Counted from the first letter of the stretch, positions 1 to 6,292 are shown. The stretch: 6,292 nucleotides of DNA from JBBSZK01 sp964428325 (GCA_964428325.1 CAYRXU010000017.1:1-6292); one strand, 5' to 3'. Notes: generated by a model from the sequence alone, not told the origin. Made by a program: numbers and translations.

Positions 1-604
1 GTAATAGTGCCGTTTGGAAGGACGCTAAAGTCAATAGTTGGAAAGATGGTATCTACAACTACCGTACGACGTGCAGTACGATTGATATTACCCAGAGTAT
101 CATTGGCGGTCGAGTTAAAGAAGTACTGACCATCACTCAACCCAGCAAAGTTAGTAAATAGGGGGGATGAACTCGAAGTACTACTGTTAACCAAGACATT
201 TGTCGCGCTGTACAAGAGGTGTACAATCGACTGGAGATTAGAATCGGTTGCAGTTGCATTAATCAAAATGTAATTTCGAGGTACGTAACTCAAATCAGAG
301 TCGGTAGGAGACACATAAGCAAGGTTCGGAGCAGCCGAATCTACAACAAAGGTAACTGCGCTTGAGTTCGTATTACCTTGTGTATCATTAACATACACAC
401 GCCACGTATTGCTACCTTGGTTAGAGGTAAGACCTGTAACATTCGCTCCACACGTAAGCGTAACGTTGGTTACGCCATTGTTCAAAGTGTACCAACATGC
501 TCGCAAGTTAGTATCATACACACTGTAGTTCAAAGCACTCACTCCAGTACCATACGTAGTGTTGAGAGGATAGGCAATAGAAACAAGAGGTATGCCCTGA
601 TCCT
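1..604 (-). other. Domains: two Ig-like repeats and the start of a third
   Basis: The first (about 330-600) has a cysteine pair 15 residues apart framing RACWYTLNNGVTNVTLTCG, then SNTWRVYVNDTQGNTNSS and V-V-D-S-A-A-P, a pattern I recall as very common in Woesearchaeota and Pacearchaeota surface proteins. The second (about 55-335) lacks cysteines but keeps G-Q-Y-F-F-N-S-T-A-N-D-T-L-G-N and V-V-V-D-T. The next begins F-P-T-I-D-F at the left edge, so the repeat array continues beyond the window. Confidence 0.65.
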
Positions 605-3600
605 CTCCAATCGAGTAATTCCCAGACCAGTCAGTGACATTGAACGTCACGATAGCTGCATTCAGAGATGTAAAGTTTGTGCAATCCGTACAAATTGAAC
701 TTCCCTTGAAGATAACCGGATTGGTAAACGTTCCAGGCATGTTATAGAAAGTAATATTTGCAACAGCGTTCAAGGTACTAATACTAGTATTAAGATATGC
801 AAAATTAGAACGCAATACAACTACGGCGCTCGTAAGGTTACCAATAGTTACTCGGTTCTGCAATGGAGGACCTTCTTCAAGATCAGGAGTATAGTAAGGT
901 CCCCACTTTATCTCTCCGCCAGAGGCGTTAATGAGTCTGAAGTGATCTATATCAGAAGTTCCATATCGAGTGCCAAGAGCCTCAACGCCCAGAGTGTAAT
1001 TAACAATCACAATACCGGGGTAATTAAGATTGATAGCGCTACCCAGCCCTTTAGACATAACAACCGTTCGAGCGCTTAGATTAACGAATGGATTTACAAT
1101 CTCCACCGTACCCGGAACACCCGTTGAAGTTGGACCTGTGGAGTTACCGCCCTTAACACTCAGAAGCGAGCTGAAGGTCGTATTATAAAGACGTATAGTT
1201 CCTCCATCACTTCCAGCAGTTGAGATAGAGTCATAGCCGGCGGCATAAACAGAAGTTACAGCAGAATCATACAATAAAGCGCTGCCTGCAGCGTAAGTCC
1301 CATTGATAGGTCCGATAAACACAGAACGATTGAATCCTGCGATAGTCGTGCGTCTAACCGTAATATTATTGCGACCTGTTGCATTGACACCGATATTGTT
1401 CGTATTAGATGAACTGTCAGTCAAAGTGAAATCGTTGCCCATGACCGTAATGCCGTCTGCCTGAACTTGCAAGCAACTCCCACTTGTACTAAAGCTCTGG
1501 TTCAAGGTGTAGATCGTACTTGCGCGACCTAGAGTCGTACAACCAGACACAAGCGTATCGTTAAAGCTGAACACGACTGAAGCCGTATCATTGCGATTGC
1601 CTGAGGTGTCATTCGCATAAACTCTAAAGGTATACTGACCCGAAGCAAGACTCGCATTAGTTGCGTTAAAGTCGGTATTACCGTTCTTCTGCATGGTTAC
1701 ATTACTGACTCCCCCATCAAGAGTGTACATAACCGTACCAGCACTTTCGTTCAATGTGACATTGAACAAGAAAGGCAACTCATTCAAGGTGTACGTGCGA
1801 TTAGCAGGAAGGTTAATTATGACTATAGGAGGAGTCGTATCCCCTGCACTGATAGTTACAGTTCTCAATTCAGTAGAATTAAGATTATTACTGGTATCGA
1901 CAGCATAACCAATAAAAGTGTGATCTGCAAGGGACAGATTAGTGAATGTCTTAGAGTATTGACTAGAAGAAGAATTATACAGAGCCAAAATCTCCAAAGA
2001 AGACAAAGAGCGATTAAATAATGCAACATCATCAATCGATCCATTAAAGAAATTAGTATTTCCTGCTGTAAAGATGCCAATACCTAAATACTGCGTGCTG
2101 TCGACGCTTGCATTACGATGGGCAATAGCTCGTGCACCTCTAGAAATTCCATCCACGAAGAAAGTAGCATTATCAGTACGATTAAATACTACGGCAATAT
2201 GATGCCATTGGTTATCTCGGAGATTGTAGGCCCCCGCTGCCTGATTTCCAGAACCAAAAGCAGTACCAGTAGTGTCACCAATAAGCATATTAAGAATAGT
2301 GGTTCCAGATTCTATGTAAAGCTCGTACCCCCTATTAGTGCCACTTTCTCTTTTGTTAAGAATACGTTGTGCCGCCGTACCACCTGCACCAGTACCATTA
2401 GTCTTTATCCATGCTGAAATAGTAAAACTGTTTCTGCCAAAGTCAAGACTGCCAGAAGCGGAGTCTGGAATCCTTATATAATCGTTCACTCCATCAAATC
2501 TAAAAGAAGAATTAAAGCGTCCAGATGCGCTTAGAATTGCTCCACTCATATTCGAGCCATTGTTGCTCCACGTGCTTGAATCAACAGGCCCACCACTAGC
2601 ATTAATTTTGTCCATGTGCATCCATAGGACAAGATCCCTATCAAAATCCGTAAGAACATAATGATCTCCTGCGTCAGAAGAAGAGATGTTTACTGTAATA
2701 GTCGTAGAAACCTGTGAACTCCCGTTTGATGGCGTTGCTCCGATAAAGGAGATATTTGGAGGAGTGGAATCAGCAGGATCAAGAATCTGGTCAAATTCAA
2801 CAACGCCATCAAGAATATGCAAATCAAAAGCATCCTGCTCACCCTGCAAAGCAGTCAGAAACACCTTGTTATAGCTGTTATCAACAAGACTATCAAACGA
2901 AGCAATAGTCACGTTGCCATTCTTCTCATAAATATCAATGTGGGGATTGCCTTCTACAACACGCGGGTAAAGCGTAATATCTCTATCGCTTGTCAAATTA
3001 ATCTCATACGTTACGCGTACATAATGTCCATCAGGGATAGGCTCGCTCCAAACACCGTCAAGGTTCTTGACAACGTCCGTAAGGTCGCTTACAACGGTCT
3101 TATTCTCGTCAAGATGTTGTGCATCAGTAATGTAAACAATATCATAGGTCTGATTACTCAAGTGAGGTACCACCCACTCAACATAATCAATAAATCCATC
3201 TTCATCAAGATCGTATGCATCGAAAGGTACGGCCACTCGAACATAGCCAGGCATAGCTTCTCCTTCATTTACCGCATTGCCGCTTACAGGAGCGGTAAAG
3301 TTTTCATCAGTTGTAAAGTTCTGCTCGGAGATATCGCCTAGTGCCTCTTCCTCAACAACAGAGCTATCAGGTACAGCTGCAACGCTCTTCAAGTCAGTCT
3401 CTGCAATCTTAGCTATAGGCGCATGCCAGTAGATAGTGAGCGAATCAGCTGAGCGCAGTCCTTGTCCGTTTGGAAGCTCACTTGATGCAATGACATCAAC
3501 ATATTCAAGCTCATCAGGTGCACTGATAGTGACTTGCTTACCAGCGACAGTATTCTTCTCGCTCGCCACAGGTGCAGGCGTATAGTACTCAACAATGTAT

Positions 3601-4646
3601 TGGGTAGCGCCGTCATCAAGAACAATATCTTGTCCCACATCTATGGCTGGCTCTTCTCCATCAACAACATTACCCGTTATAGCGTAAACAATCTTCTTGT
3701 ACATGCGCTTCAAGAAAGATTCCTTCTTCAGATCCACTTCAATGACAACATCTCCCGTAAGTATACCTCCAGTAATAGGCGCGTTTTCAGCAATTTCGGG
3801 CTCAGCTTCAGGGGAAAGGTCTACATATTCCCCTCCTTCAAGCTTCTTGACAGTGATACGCTCGGCATCTTCAGGCAGTTCAACATTCAAAGGCTCTGCA
3901 GTCTCAAGTACAACAGTCTTCTCCCATCTTACAGGCTGACCTACGACAATCTTATCGCGTTCAGTAGTAATACGTACCGCTCCAGATGATACAAGAATCG
4001 TGAAGTCATTGCTATCAAGTTGCTCTCCGCCAGCTCGAGCGACAACATGGGCCTTGCGCGAGCCGGTAAAGCCATCCTGAGGAGTAATAGTAATAATATC
4101 GCCATTGAAGCTGACAGTCATATTATCAATAGCCGCATCAAAAGATTCAGCACCTGTAAAGTAATCACCAAGATCAATCTGTCCGCTTCCACCAAGTCCA
4201 ATGCGCAACAAAGGCAGATCAGCAATTTGAGTAATGGTTGGCACTGTAGCATTTTCAACTGGCAACTGTGCTACCTGAACATCTTGCTTGTAAGAAGCGA
4301 CAACAACATCATTAGCCAATAGAGTCAATCCAAGATCGCCTGGAACTGCAGTCAATCCAAGTTGTTCAATATCAACCTCAAGTGTTACTGCATAATCTCC
4401 CAAAAATTCTTCGCCGAAACCTTCCTCACTAATAAAATAATCTGTAGAAACAGTCACTTCATTACCGTCGGCAGAAATAGAAATTGCGCTATCAGGAACA
4501 ACTTCTCCATTCACGCGAACGCTATCAGGAACAATTCTTGCACGTTGCCCTTCAGAAAGCGTGTATCCAAATTCCTGCTCATGTGAAACTTCACCAGGAA
4601 CCGTAAATTCAGACTCAGAAACAAAGGCACCGCTGATGCTTGGCCC
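1..4646 (-). CDS. Giant modular surface glycoprotein/adhesin, main part (open at both ends)
   Basis: By hand translation there are 1,548 stop-free codons from the gap edge, leaving through the left edge with a partial codon, so neither end is in view. Order, numbered from the gap: 1-130 a beta domain beginning GPSISGAFVS; 138-221 dystroglycan/cadherin-like; 222-627 a conserved core including a canonical EF-hand loop at 479-490; 628-933 an Ig-like domain split by a LamG domain (671-891); about 936-1030 Ig-like; 1035-1350 beta-helix-like with two cysteine pairs; about 1350-1540 two Ig-like repeats, then the start of another. About 61 N-x-S/T sequons, almost all after residue 442, and six cysteines in three local pairs point to an N-glycosylated extracellular protein. 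It continues the membrane-anchored segment across the gap. Probable role: adhesion or cell-cell contact, inferred from domain types; a structural S-layer-like role is the alternative. Confidence 0.92.
605..1544 (-). other. Domain: beta-helix-like segment with capping elements
   Basis: It starts G-C-T-T-L-G with a second cysteine 22 residues later, followed by short strand-turn units such as D-G-I-T-V-M-G-N-D-F-T-L and N-N-I-T-V-R-R-T-T-I-A-G-F, as in NosD/pectate-lyase-type right-handed helices. The last part has A-N-I-T-F-Y-N-M-P-G-T-F and a C-T-D-C pair, probably a separate beta domain after the helix. The regular coil repeat is imperfect by eye, so the fold is tentative. Confidence 0.5.
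1560..1842 (-). other. Domain: Ig-like repeat
   Basis: It starts TTPPIVIINLPANRTYT and shows strands F-L-F-N-V-T, V-M-Y-T-L-D-G-G and a closing YTFRVYANDTSGNRN. The last motif recurs as W-R-V-Y-V-N-D-T-Q-G-N-T-N in the repeat near 330-600, so the two are homologous copies. It is dense in N-glycosylation sequons. It is a spacer or adhesion module by family analogy. Confidence 0.65.
1848..2765 (-). other. Domain: Ig-like fold with a nested LamG/concanavalin-like domain
   Basis: The first Ig-like half (from T-P-P-N-I-S-F) ends near residue 670. LamG then starts at DLVLWMHMDK (671) and shows the hallmarks of that family: R-F-x-S-S-F-R-F-D-G-V-N-D-Y-I, F-T-I-S-A-W-I-K, W-H-H-I-A-V-V-F, F-F-V-D-G, IDDVALFNRSLSSLEI and A-L-Y-N (891). 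Afterwards F-T-N-L-S-L-A-D-H-T-F-I-G-Y-A-V-D-T supplies the missing last strands of the Ig-like fold. LamG-type domains commonly bind glycans or proteins. Confidence 0.75.
3177..3212 (-). other. Motif: canonical EF-hand/dockerin-type Ca2+-binding loop
   Basis: Post-gap residues 479-490 read DLDEDGFIDYVE. This has Asp at positions 1, 3, 5 and 9, Gly at 6, Ile at 8 and Glu at 12, a perfect match to the 12-residue EF-hand loop. It is followed by W-V-V-P-H-L-S-N-Q-T, part of a block I recall as conserved in large DPANN surface proteins. Flanking helices of a full EF-hand pair are not evident, so a single structural Ca2+ site is more likely than a sensor. Confidence 0.65.
3984..4235 (-). other. 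Domain: dystroglycan/cadherin-like beta sandwich
   Basis: Post-gap residues 138-221 show the recurring signature of this fold: an I-D-L-G-D-Y-F-T-G strand, an N-M-T-V strand, ITITPQDGFTG, and a closing S-N-D-F-T-I-L-V strand. In known proteins such domains act as spacers or Ca2+-stabilised adhesion modules. The assignment is from pattern memory, not a profile search. Confidence 0.5.
4487..4534. repeat. 15-bp direct repeat inside the surface-protein gene
   Basis: CGCTATCAGGAACAA occurs at 4487-4501 and 4520-4534, 33 bases (11 codons) apart and in phase. On the coding strand both copies read V-P-D-S. It is probably a small in-frame duplication or convergent coding of the same tetrapeptide, with no independent function implied. 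Confidence 0.6.
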
Positions 4647-4746
4647 NNNNNNNNNNNNNNNNNNNNNNNNNNNNNNNNNNNNNNNNNNNNNNNNNNNNNN
4701 NNNNNNNNNNNNNNNNNNNNNNNNNNNNNNNNNNNNNNNNNNNNNN
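4647..4746. other. Scaffold gap of 100 N inside the surface-protein gene
   Basis: Exactly 100 N, the conventional placeholder for a gap of unknown size. Before it (minus sense) 721 bases from the frame's first ATG leave one base over; the open frame after it begins in phase at 4646. If both sides are one gene, the true gap length is 2 modulo 3, so 100 is not the real size. Reading through the Ns literally shifts the frame and gives a false stop at 4511. Confidence 0.98.
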
Positions 4747-5398
4747 CTCCTGCGCCATTGTCCCCTCTTCCTGCTTCACCGCTAGTACTTCCCTCTGGCA
4801 CACTTTCTCCTTCGCCACCTTCGATAACTTCTTCATCGTCGCCTGAATTGCCTGAATTGCCAGAGCCTTTAGAAACATCAGAAGGCTCATCTCCGGAATA
4901 AACGAGTAAATCAAAAGTCAGAGTAGGATATTCAAGTTTTACTCCTGGTGCACCGTAACCTTCCCCATCTCCTCCAAGAGAAGTTCCCTCAGCATAATAT
5001 GTTCCAGAAATAGTAGCGTCTTGAACCAGTTCAGAAAGAGACACTGTTTTTGATTGATCACCATAAGAAATAAGCAACTCTGCATTAGAAGGAACTAATT
5101 CTCCCCCCTTAATTCTAAACTTCAAATCACCATCTAACGGCTCGCCTTCCTTATACACAACATTAACGTCAAATGCTACTCTTCCCGTCGTGGAAGAACC
5201 ATTAAAGTATGAAACAACAAAGAAAGCCACCACACCAAGAAGTAATGCGAAAAGAAATGCGTATACGATCTTACGCTTGAATTTTTGTGTAGGAGAACCC
5301 AAATAAGAAGTTACAACTCGGCCATCAACACGTTTAGACTCGTAAAGATAAGGCCCATAACGTTTTCCATCTTTGTAAGTATATTTATGATGCACCAC
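4747..5398 (-). CDS. Giant membrane-anchored surface protein, N-terminal part (runs into assembly gap)
   Basis: I place the start at GTG 5398 (or GTG 5395), because an ATG start at 5467 would lie within the promoter and add 23 residues not expected ahead of the conserved tail. There are 217 codons before the gap. Residues 3-34 are a basic, tyrosine-rich tail with the motif KDGKRYGPYLYESKRVDG ending in YLG, which I recall from DPANN surface proteins; its function is unknown to me. Residues 44-65 form one hydrophobic helix preceded by KFKRK, predicting tail inside and the rest outside. Residues about 70-170 form a beta-rich extracellular domain starting TGRVAFDVN, with a YPTLTFDLLVYS strand near its end. 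Residues 172-217 are an acidic Gly/Ser/Glu linker reaching the gap. No cysteines; one sequon (NGS) just outside the membrane. The codons after the gap are almost certainly the same gene. Confidence 0.85.
4841..4861. repeat. Short tandem repeat in the linker coding sequence
   Basis: Two tandem 9-base units plus three bases (plus strand GCCTGAATT GCCTGAATT GCC) encode Gly-Asn-Ser repeats in the acidic Gly/Ser linker. It shows that the linker is built from small in-frame repeats, which can expand or contract and break short-read assemblies. Confidence 0.7.
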
Positions 5399-5410
5399 TT
5401 TTGTAAGAGA

Positions 5411-5414
5411 ACCT
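5411..5414 (-). promoter_or_regulatory. Weak Shine-Dalgarno candidate for the surface protein
   Basis: AGGT on the minus strand matches four bases of the archaeal GGAGGTG consensus and lies 12 bases before the GTG at 5398. That spacing is long, so the site is tentative. It supports the GTG over the ATG at 5467, which has no such motif upstream. A TTG at 5425 preceded by GGTGGT (5441-5436) is another possible start. Confidence 0.3.
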
Positions 5415-5455
5415 TTGCGAAACAAAAAGATTCTTACCACCGTCAGGTACAAAGC

Positions 5456-5474
5456 CTTTATAAGCATTTCGTCG
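5456..5474 (-). promoter_or_regulatory. Archaeal BRE/TATA promoter of the giant surface protein
   Basis: The minus strand reads CGAAA (5474-5470), three bases, then CTTATAAAG (5464-5456). This resembles a purine-rich TFB-recognition element followed by a TATA box. With the usual spacing of about 25 bases from the box centre, transcription would start near 5435. That leaves a leader of roughly 37 bases before the GTG at 5398. The first ATG of the open frame, at 5467, lies between BRE and TATA, upstream of the predicted transcript start. Confidence 0.55.
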
Positions 5475-5475
5475 G

Positions 5476-5482
5476 AAAAAAA
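5476..5482 (-). terminator. Oligo-T terminator candidate after the GH56-like gene
   Basis: Seven consecutive T on the minus strand begin six bases after the TAA stop of the upstream gene. Archaeal RNA polymerase can terminate on T-rich tracts without a hairpin. The tract sits just before the BRE/TATA of the next gene, which fits an end-of-unit role. It also lies at the edge of an inverted repeat (5479-5494 with 5401-5416), but the second arm is too far downstream to form an ordinary intrinsic-terminator hairpin. Confidence 0.45.
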
Positions 5483-5488
5483 GTTCTC

Positions 5489-6292
5489 TTACAATGCGCC
5501 AGCAATAGCCCTCAAATAAGTTTCATGGATACTATCCAGATAGCTCTGAATAGCCCCATTTCCAGGCCATGAAGGGTTGGTTACTCCTGCCGCACTCAAT
5601 TCAGGACCAAGAACAGTTCTTAATTGAGGGCAAAGTGTATCTCTCAAATAAGAATCGGTATAGCTGCTACAGCTTGAGTATCGATATGCTACTGAAAACC
5701 AATAAGGATCTGCGCCCCACCACATAATTCCACTAGCCCCTCCAGCCATAGCCCCATTTATACGTTCATTGACCATCTCATCAGTAGAGATTAGATTGTA
5801 TAAATTAGGTCCGACATTAAATCTTTGCCAAATGAATGGGAATACCGGTTTTGTAGGCGCTCCATCGTGAGCAACCTCAACAGCATGCCGAGCATAAGCC
5901 ACCTCGTCAGCAGTGGTGATAACTACCCCTGGTCCAGAAGTTGGATAAGTTGGATAGTTCTCATAAATATCTGGACTGGTAAAGTCAACCGCATTGAACA
6001 CACGTGTAGGTGAAAGAGCCCGATCCCGATAGTAACTCAAAACAGCAGGAGCCTGGGAACTTGCGTGATAGAAACAATTTCCAGACCCTGGGGGATTACA
6101 CAATATCTGAGGCATTAGTGGAAAAGGATAAACTCCAACCCTTGATCCAGGTCGAGTAGCCTTAACAGTATCAATTGCAAGAATAATTTGATCCTGTGAT
6201 TGTTCAAAGGCGGCGCTTCCAACAGGCTGATTAAGCAGATTAACTGCCCAGGGTGCTTCCATGTCAAGATAGATATAACGAACATCGGAAGG
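5489..6292 (-). CDS. GH56 (hyaluronidase)-like TIM-barrel glycosidase, C-terminal part, 5' end outside window
   Basis: The frame is open to the right edge, so the ATG at 6262 is internal: the ten codons before it read PSDVRYIYLD and run straight on. It gives 267 residues ending in TAA at 5491-5489. Counting from the edge, the features resembling the second half of GH56 enzymes are: D10-M-E12 in a Y-I-Y-L-D-M-E-x-P-W strand, like the catalytic D-x-E of hyaluronidases; V-G-V-Y55-P-F-P followed by C65 and C73, like the Tyr/Pro segment and close disulfide of bee-venom hyaluronidase; S-P-D-I-Y110; K-P-V-F-P-F-I-W; A-G-G-A-S-G-I-M-W-W192-G; and late cysteines C208 and C221. Distance from D-x-E to the C-terminus suits that family, so about 100 N-terminal residues should lie outside the window. 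Four cysteines fit an extracellular enzyme. The GH56 match is by eye; another TIM-barrel hydrolase family is possible, and the substrate is unknown. The gene is certain, the family is moderate. Confidence 0.85.
   Translation of the reverse strand, partial: PSDVRYIYLDMEAPWAVNLLNQPVGSAAFEQSQDQIILAIDTVKATRPGSRVGVYPFPLMPQILCNPPGSGNCFYHASSQAPAVLSYYRDRALSPTRVFNAVDFTSPDIYENYPTYPTSGPGVVITTADEVAYARHAVEVAHDGAPTKPVFPFIWQRFNVGPNLYNLISTDEMVNERINGAMAGGASGIMWWGADPYWFSVAYRYSSCSSYTDSYLRDTLCPQLRTVLGPELSAAGVTNPSWPGNGAIQSYLDSIHETYLRAIAGAL

Larger units (their letters stand above)
5401..5494. repeat. Inverted repeat (12 bp perfect, 15/16 extended) bracketing the promoter
   Basis: TTGTAAGAGAAC occurs on the plus strand at 5401-5412 and on the minus strand at 5494-5483. 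Extended to 16 bases (5401-5416 and 5479-5494), the arms differ at one position, which becomes a G-U pair in minus-strand RNA. The right arm contains the last codon and stop of the GH56-like gene; the left arm covers the leader just ahead of the GTG start of the surface protein, including its AGGT motif. The 62-base loop holds the end of the T tract, the TATA box and the predicted transcription start. Confidence 0.8.

Noticed and set aside
1972..2638. LamG module as a recent import, from AGA/AGG arginine codons
   Set aside because: By hand count 6 of 13 arginines in the module use AGR against about 7 of 36 elsewhere after the gap. This is suggestive, but the numbers are too small to claim transfer.
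2817..3341. 174-codon open frame on the plus strand
   Set aside because: It lies wholly antisense to the well-supported domain core of the surface protein, its translation is basic and domain-free, and no promoter or ribosome site precedes it.
3660..3735. K-rich segment with IVYAITGNVV as a second transmembrane helix
   Set aside because: The hydrophobic stretch is too short and contains Thr, Gly and Asn. A second crossing would put the glycosylated stalk inside the cell.
3534..3989. 151-codon open frame on the plus strand, overlapped by another in a different frame
   Set aside because: Antisense to clear coding sequence with recognisable domains. Overlapping open frames in two phases are expected shadows of a stop-poor gene.
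4511..4646. Continuation of the N-terminal frame through the Ns to a stop at 4511
   Set aside because: It depends on taking the gap as exactly 100 bases. The alternative phase is open for 1,548 codons with recognisable domains, so the stop at 4511 is an artefact of the placeholder length.
5417..5478. Inverted repeat as a classical intrinsic terminator
   Set aside because: The loop is 62 bases and the T tract is at the 5' arm, not after the 3' arm, so the geometry is wrong for a hairpin-plus-U-run terminator.
1..6292. CRISPR array, tRNA, rRNA or insertion sequence
   Set aside because: Nearly all of the window is accounted for by two coding regions, a gap and a short intergenic region. I saw no regularly spaced repeats, cloverleaf, transposase or terminal inverted repeats with target duplications.

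Overview
This window most likely comes from a DPANN archaeon of the Woesearchaeota/Pacearchaeota type, assembled from a metagenome. The case rests on three things. One is a membrane-anchored modular surface protein whose N-terminal KDGKRYGPYLYES-type tail, acidic Gly/Ser linker, LamG module and N-glycosylation-rich Ig-like repeats I recall as typical of those lineages. The second is an archaeal-style BRE/TATA promoter. The third is an oligo-T terminator candidate in place of a bacterial hairpin terminator. A run of exactly 100 N at 4647-4746 is a scaffold gap. The lineage call is recognition from memory, not a database result.

Both genes are on the minus strand, so read from right to left. 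At the right edge (6292-5489) is the C-terminal 267 residues of a secreted-looking enzyme. By eye it lines up with the second half of GH56 (hyaluronidase-type) TIM barrels: a D-x-E acid pair, a Tyr/Pro segment followed by two close cysteines, a P-x-I-Y motif and a G-x-x-W-W-G motif. Its 5' end is outside the window.

The interval between the stop of that gene and the likely GTG start of the next (5399-5488) is compact. It holds a T7 tract, then CGAAA plus CTTATAAAG (BRE/TATA). A 12-bp perfect inverted repeat, extending to 16 RNA base pairs with one G-U, brackets the promoter. In a read-through transcript it would pair the end of the first gene with the ribosome-binding region of the second.

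From about 5398 to position 1 and beyond runs one giant surface protein, interrupted only by the N gap: 217 codons before it and 1,548 stop-free codons after it. Order: cytoplasmic tail, one transmembrane helix, a beta-rich membrane-proximal domain, an acidic Gly/Ser linker holding the gap, a second beta domain, a dystroglycan/cadherin-like domain, a conserved core with a perfect EF-hand loop, an Ig-like domain with a LamG domain nested inside it, an Ig-like domain, a beta-helix-like segment, and at least two more Ig-like domains before the left edge. The distal 1,106 residues carry about 59 N-glycosylation sequons, against 2 in the first 442 residues after the gap.

No RNA genes, CRISPR arrays, transposons or plus-strand genes are supported. 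Together the two genes suggest a cell-surface locus: a large glycosylated, possibly Ca2+-binding adhesin beside a candidate polysaccharide-cleaving enzyme. The link between them is inferred from adjacency only.
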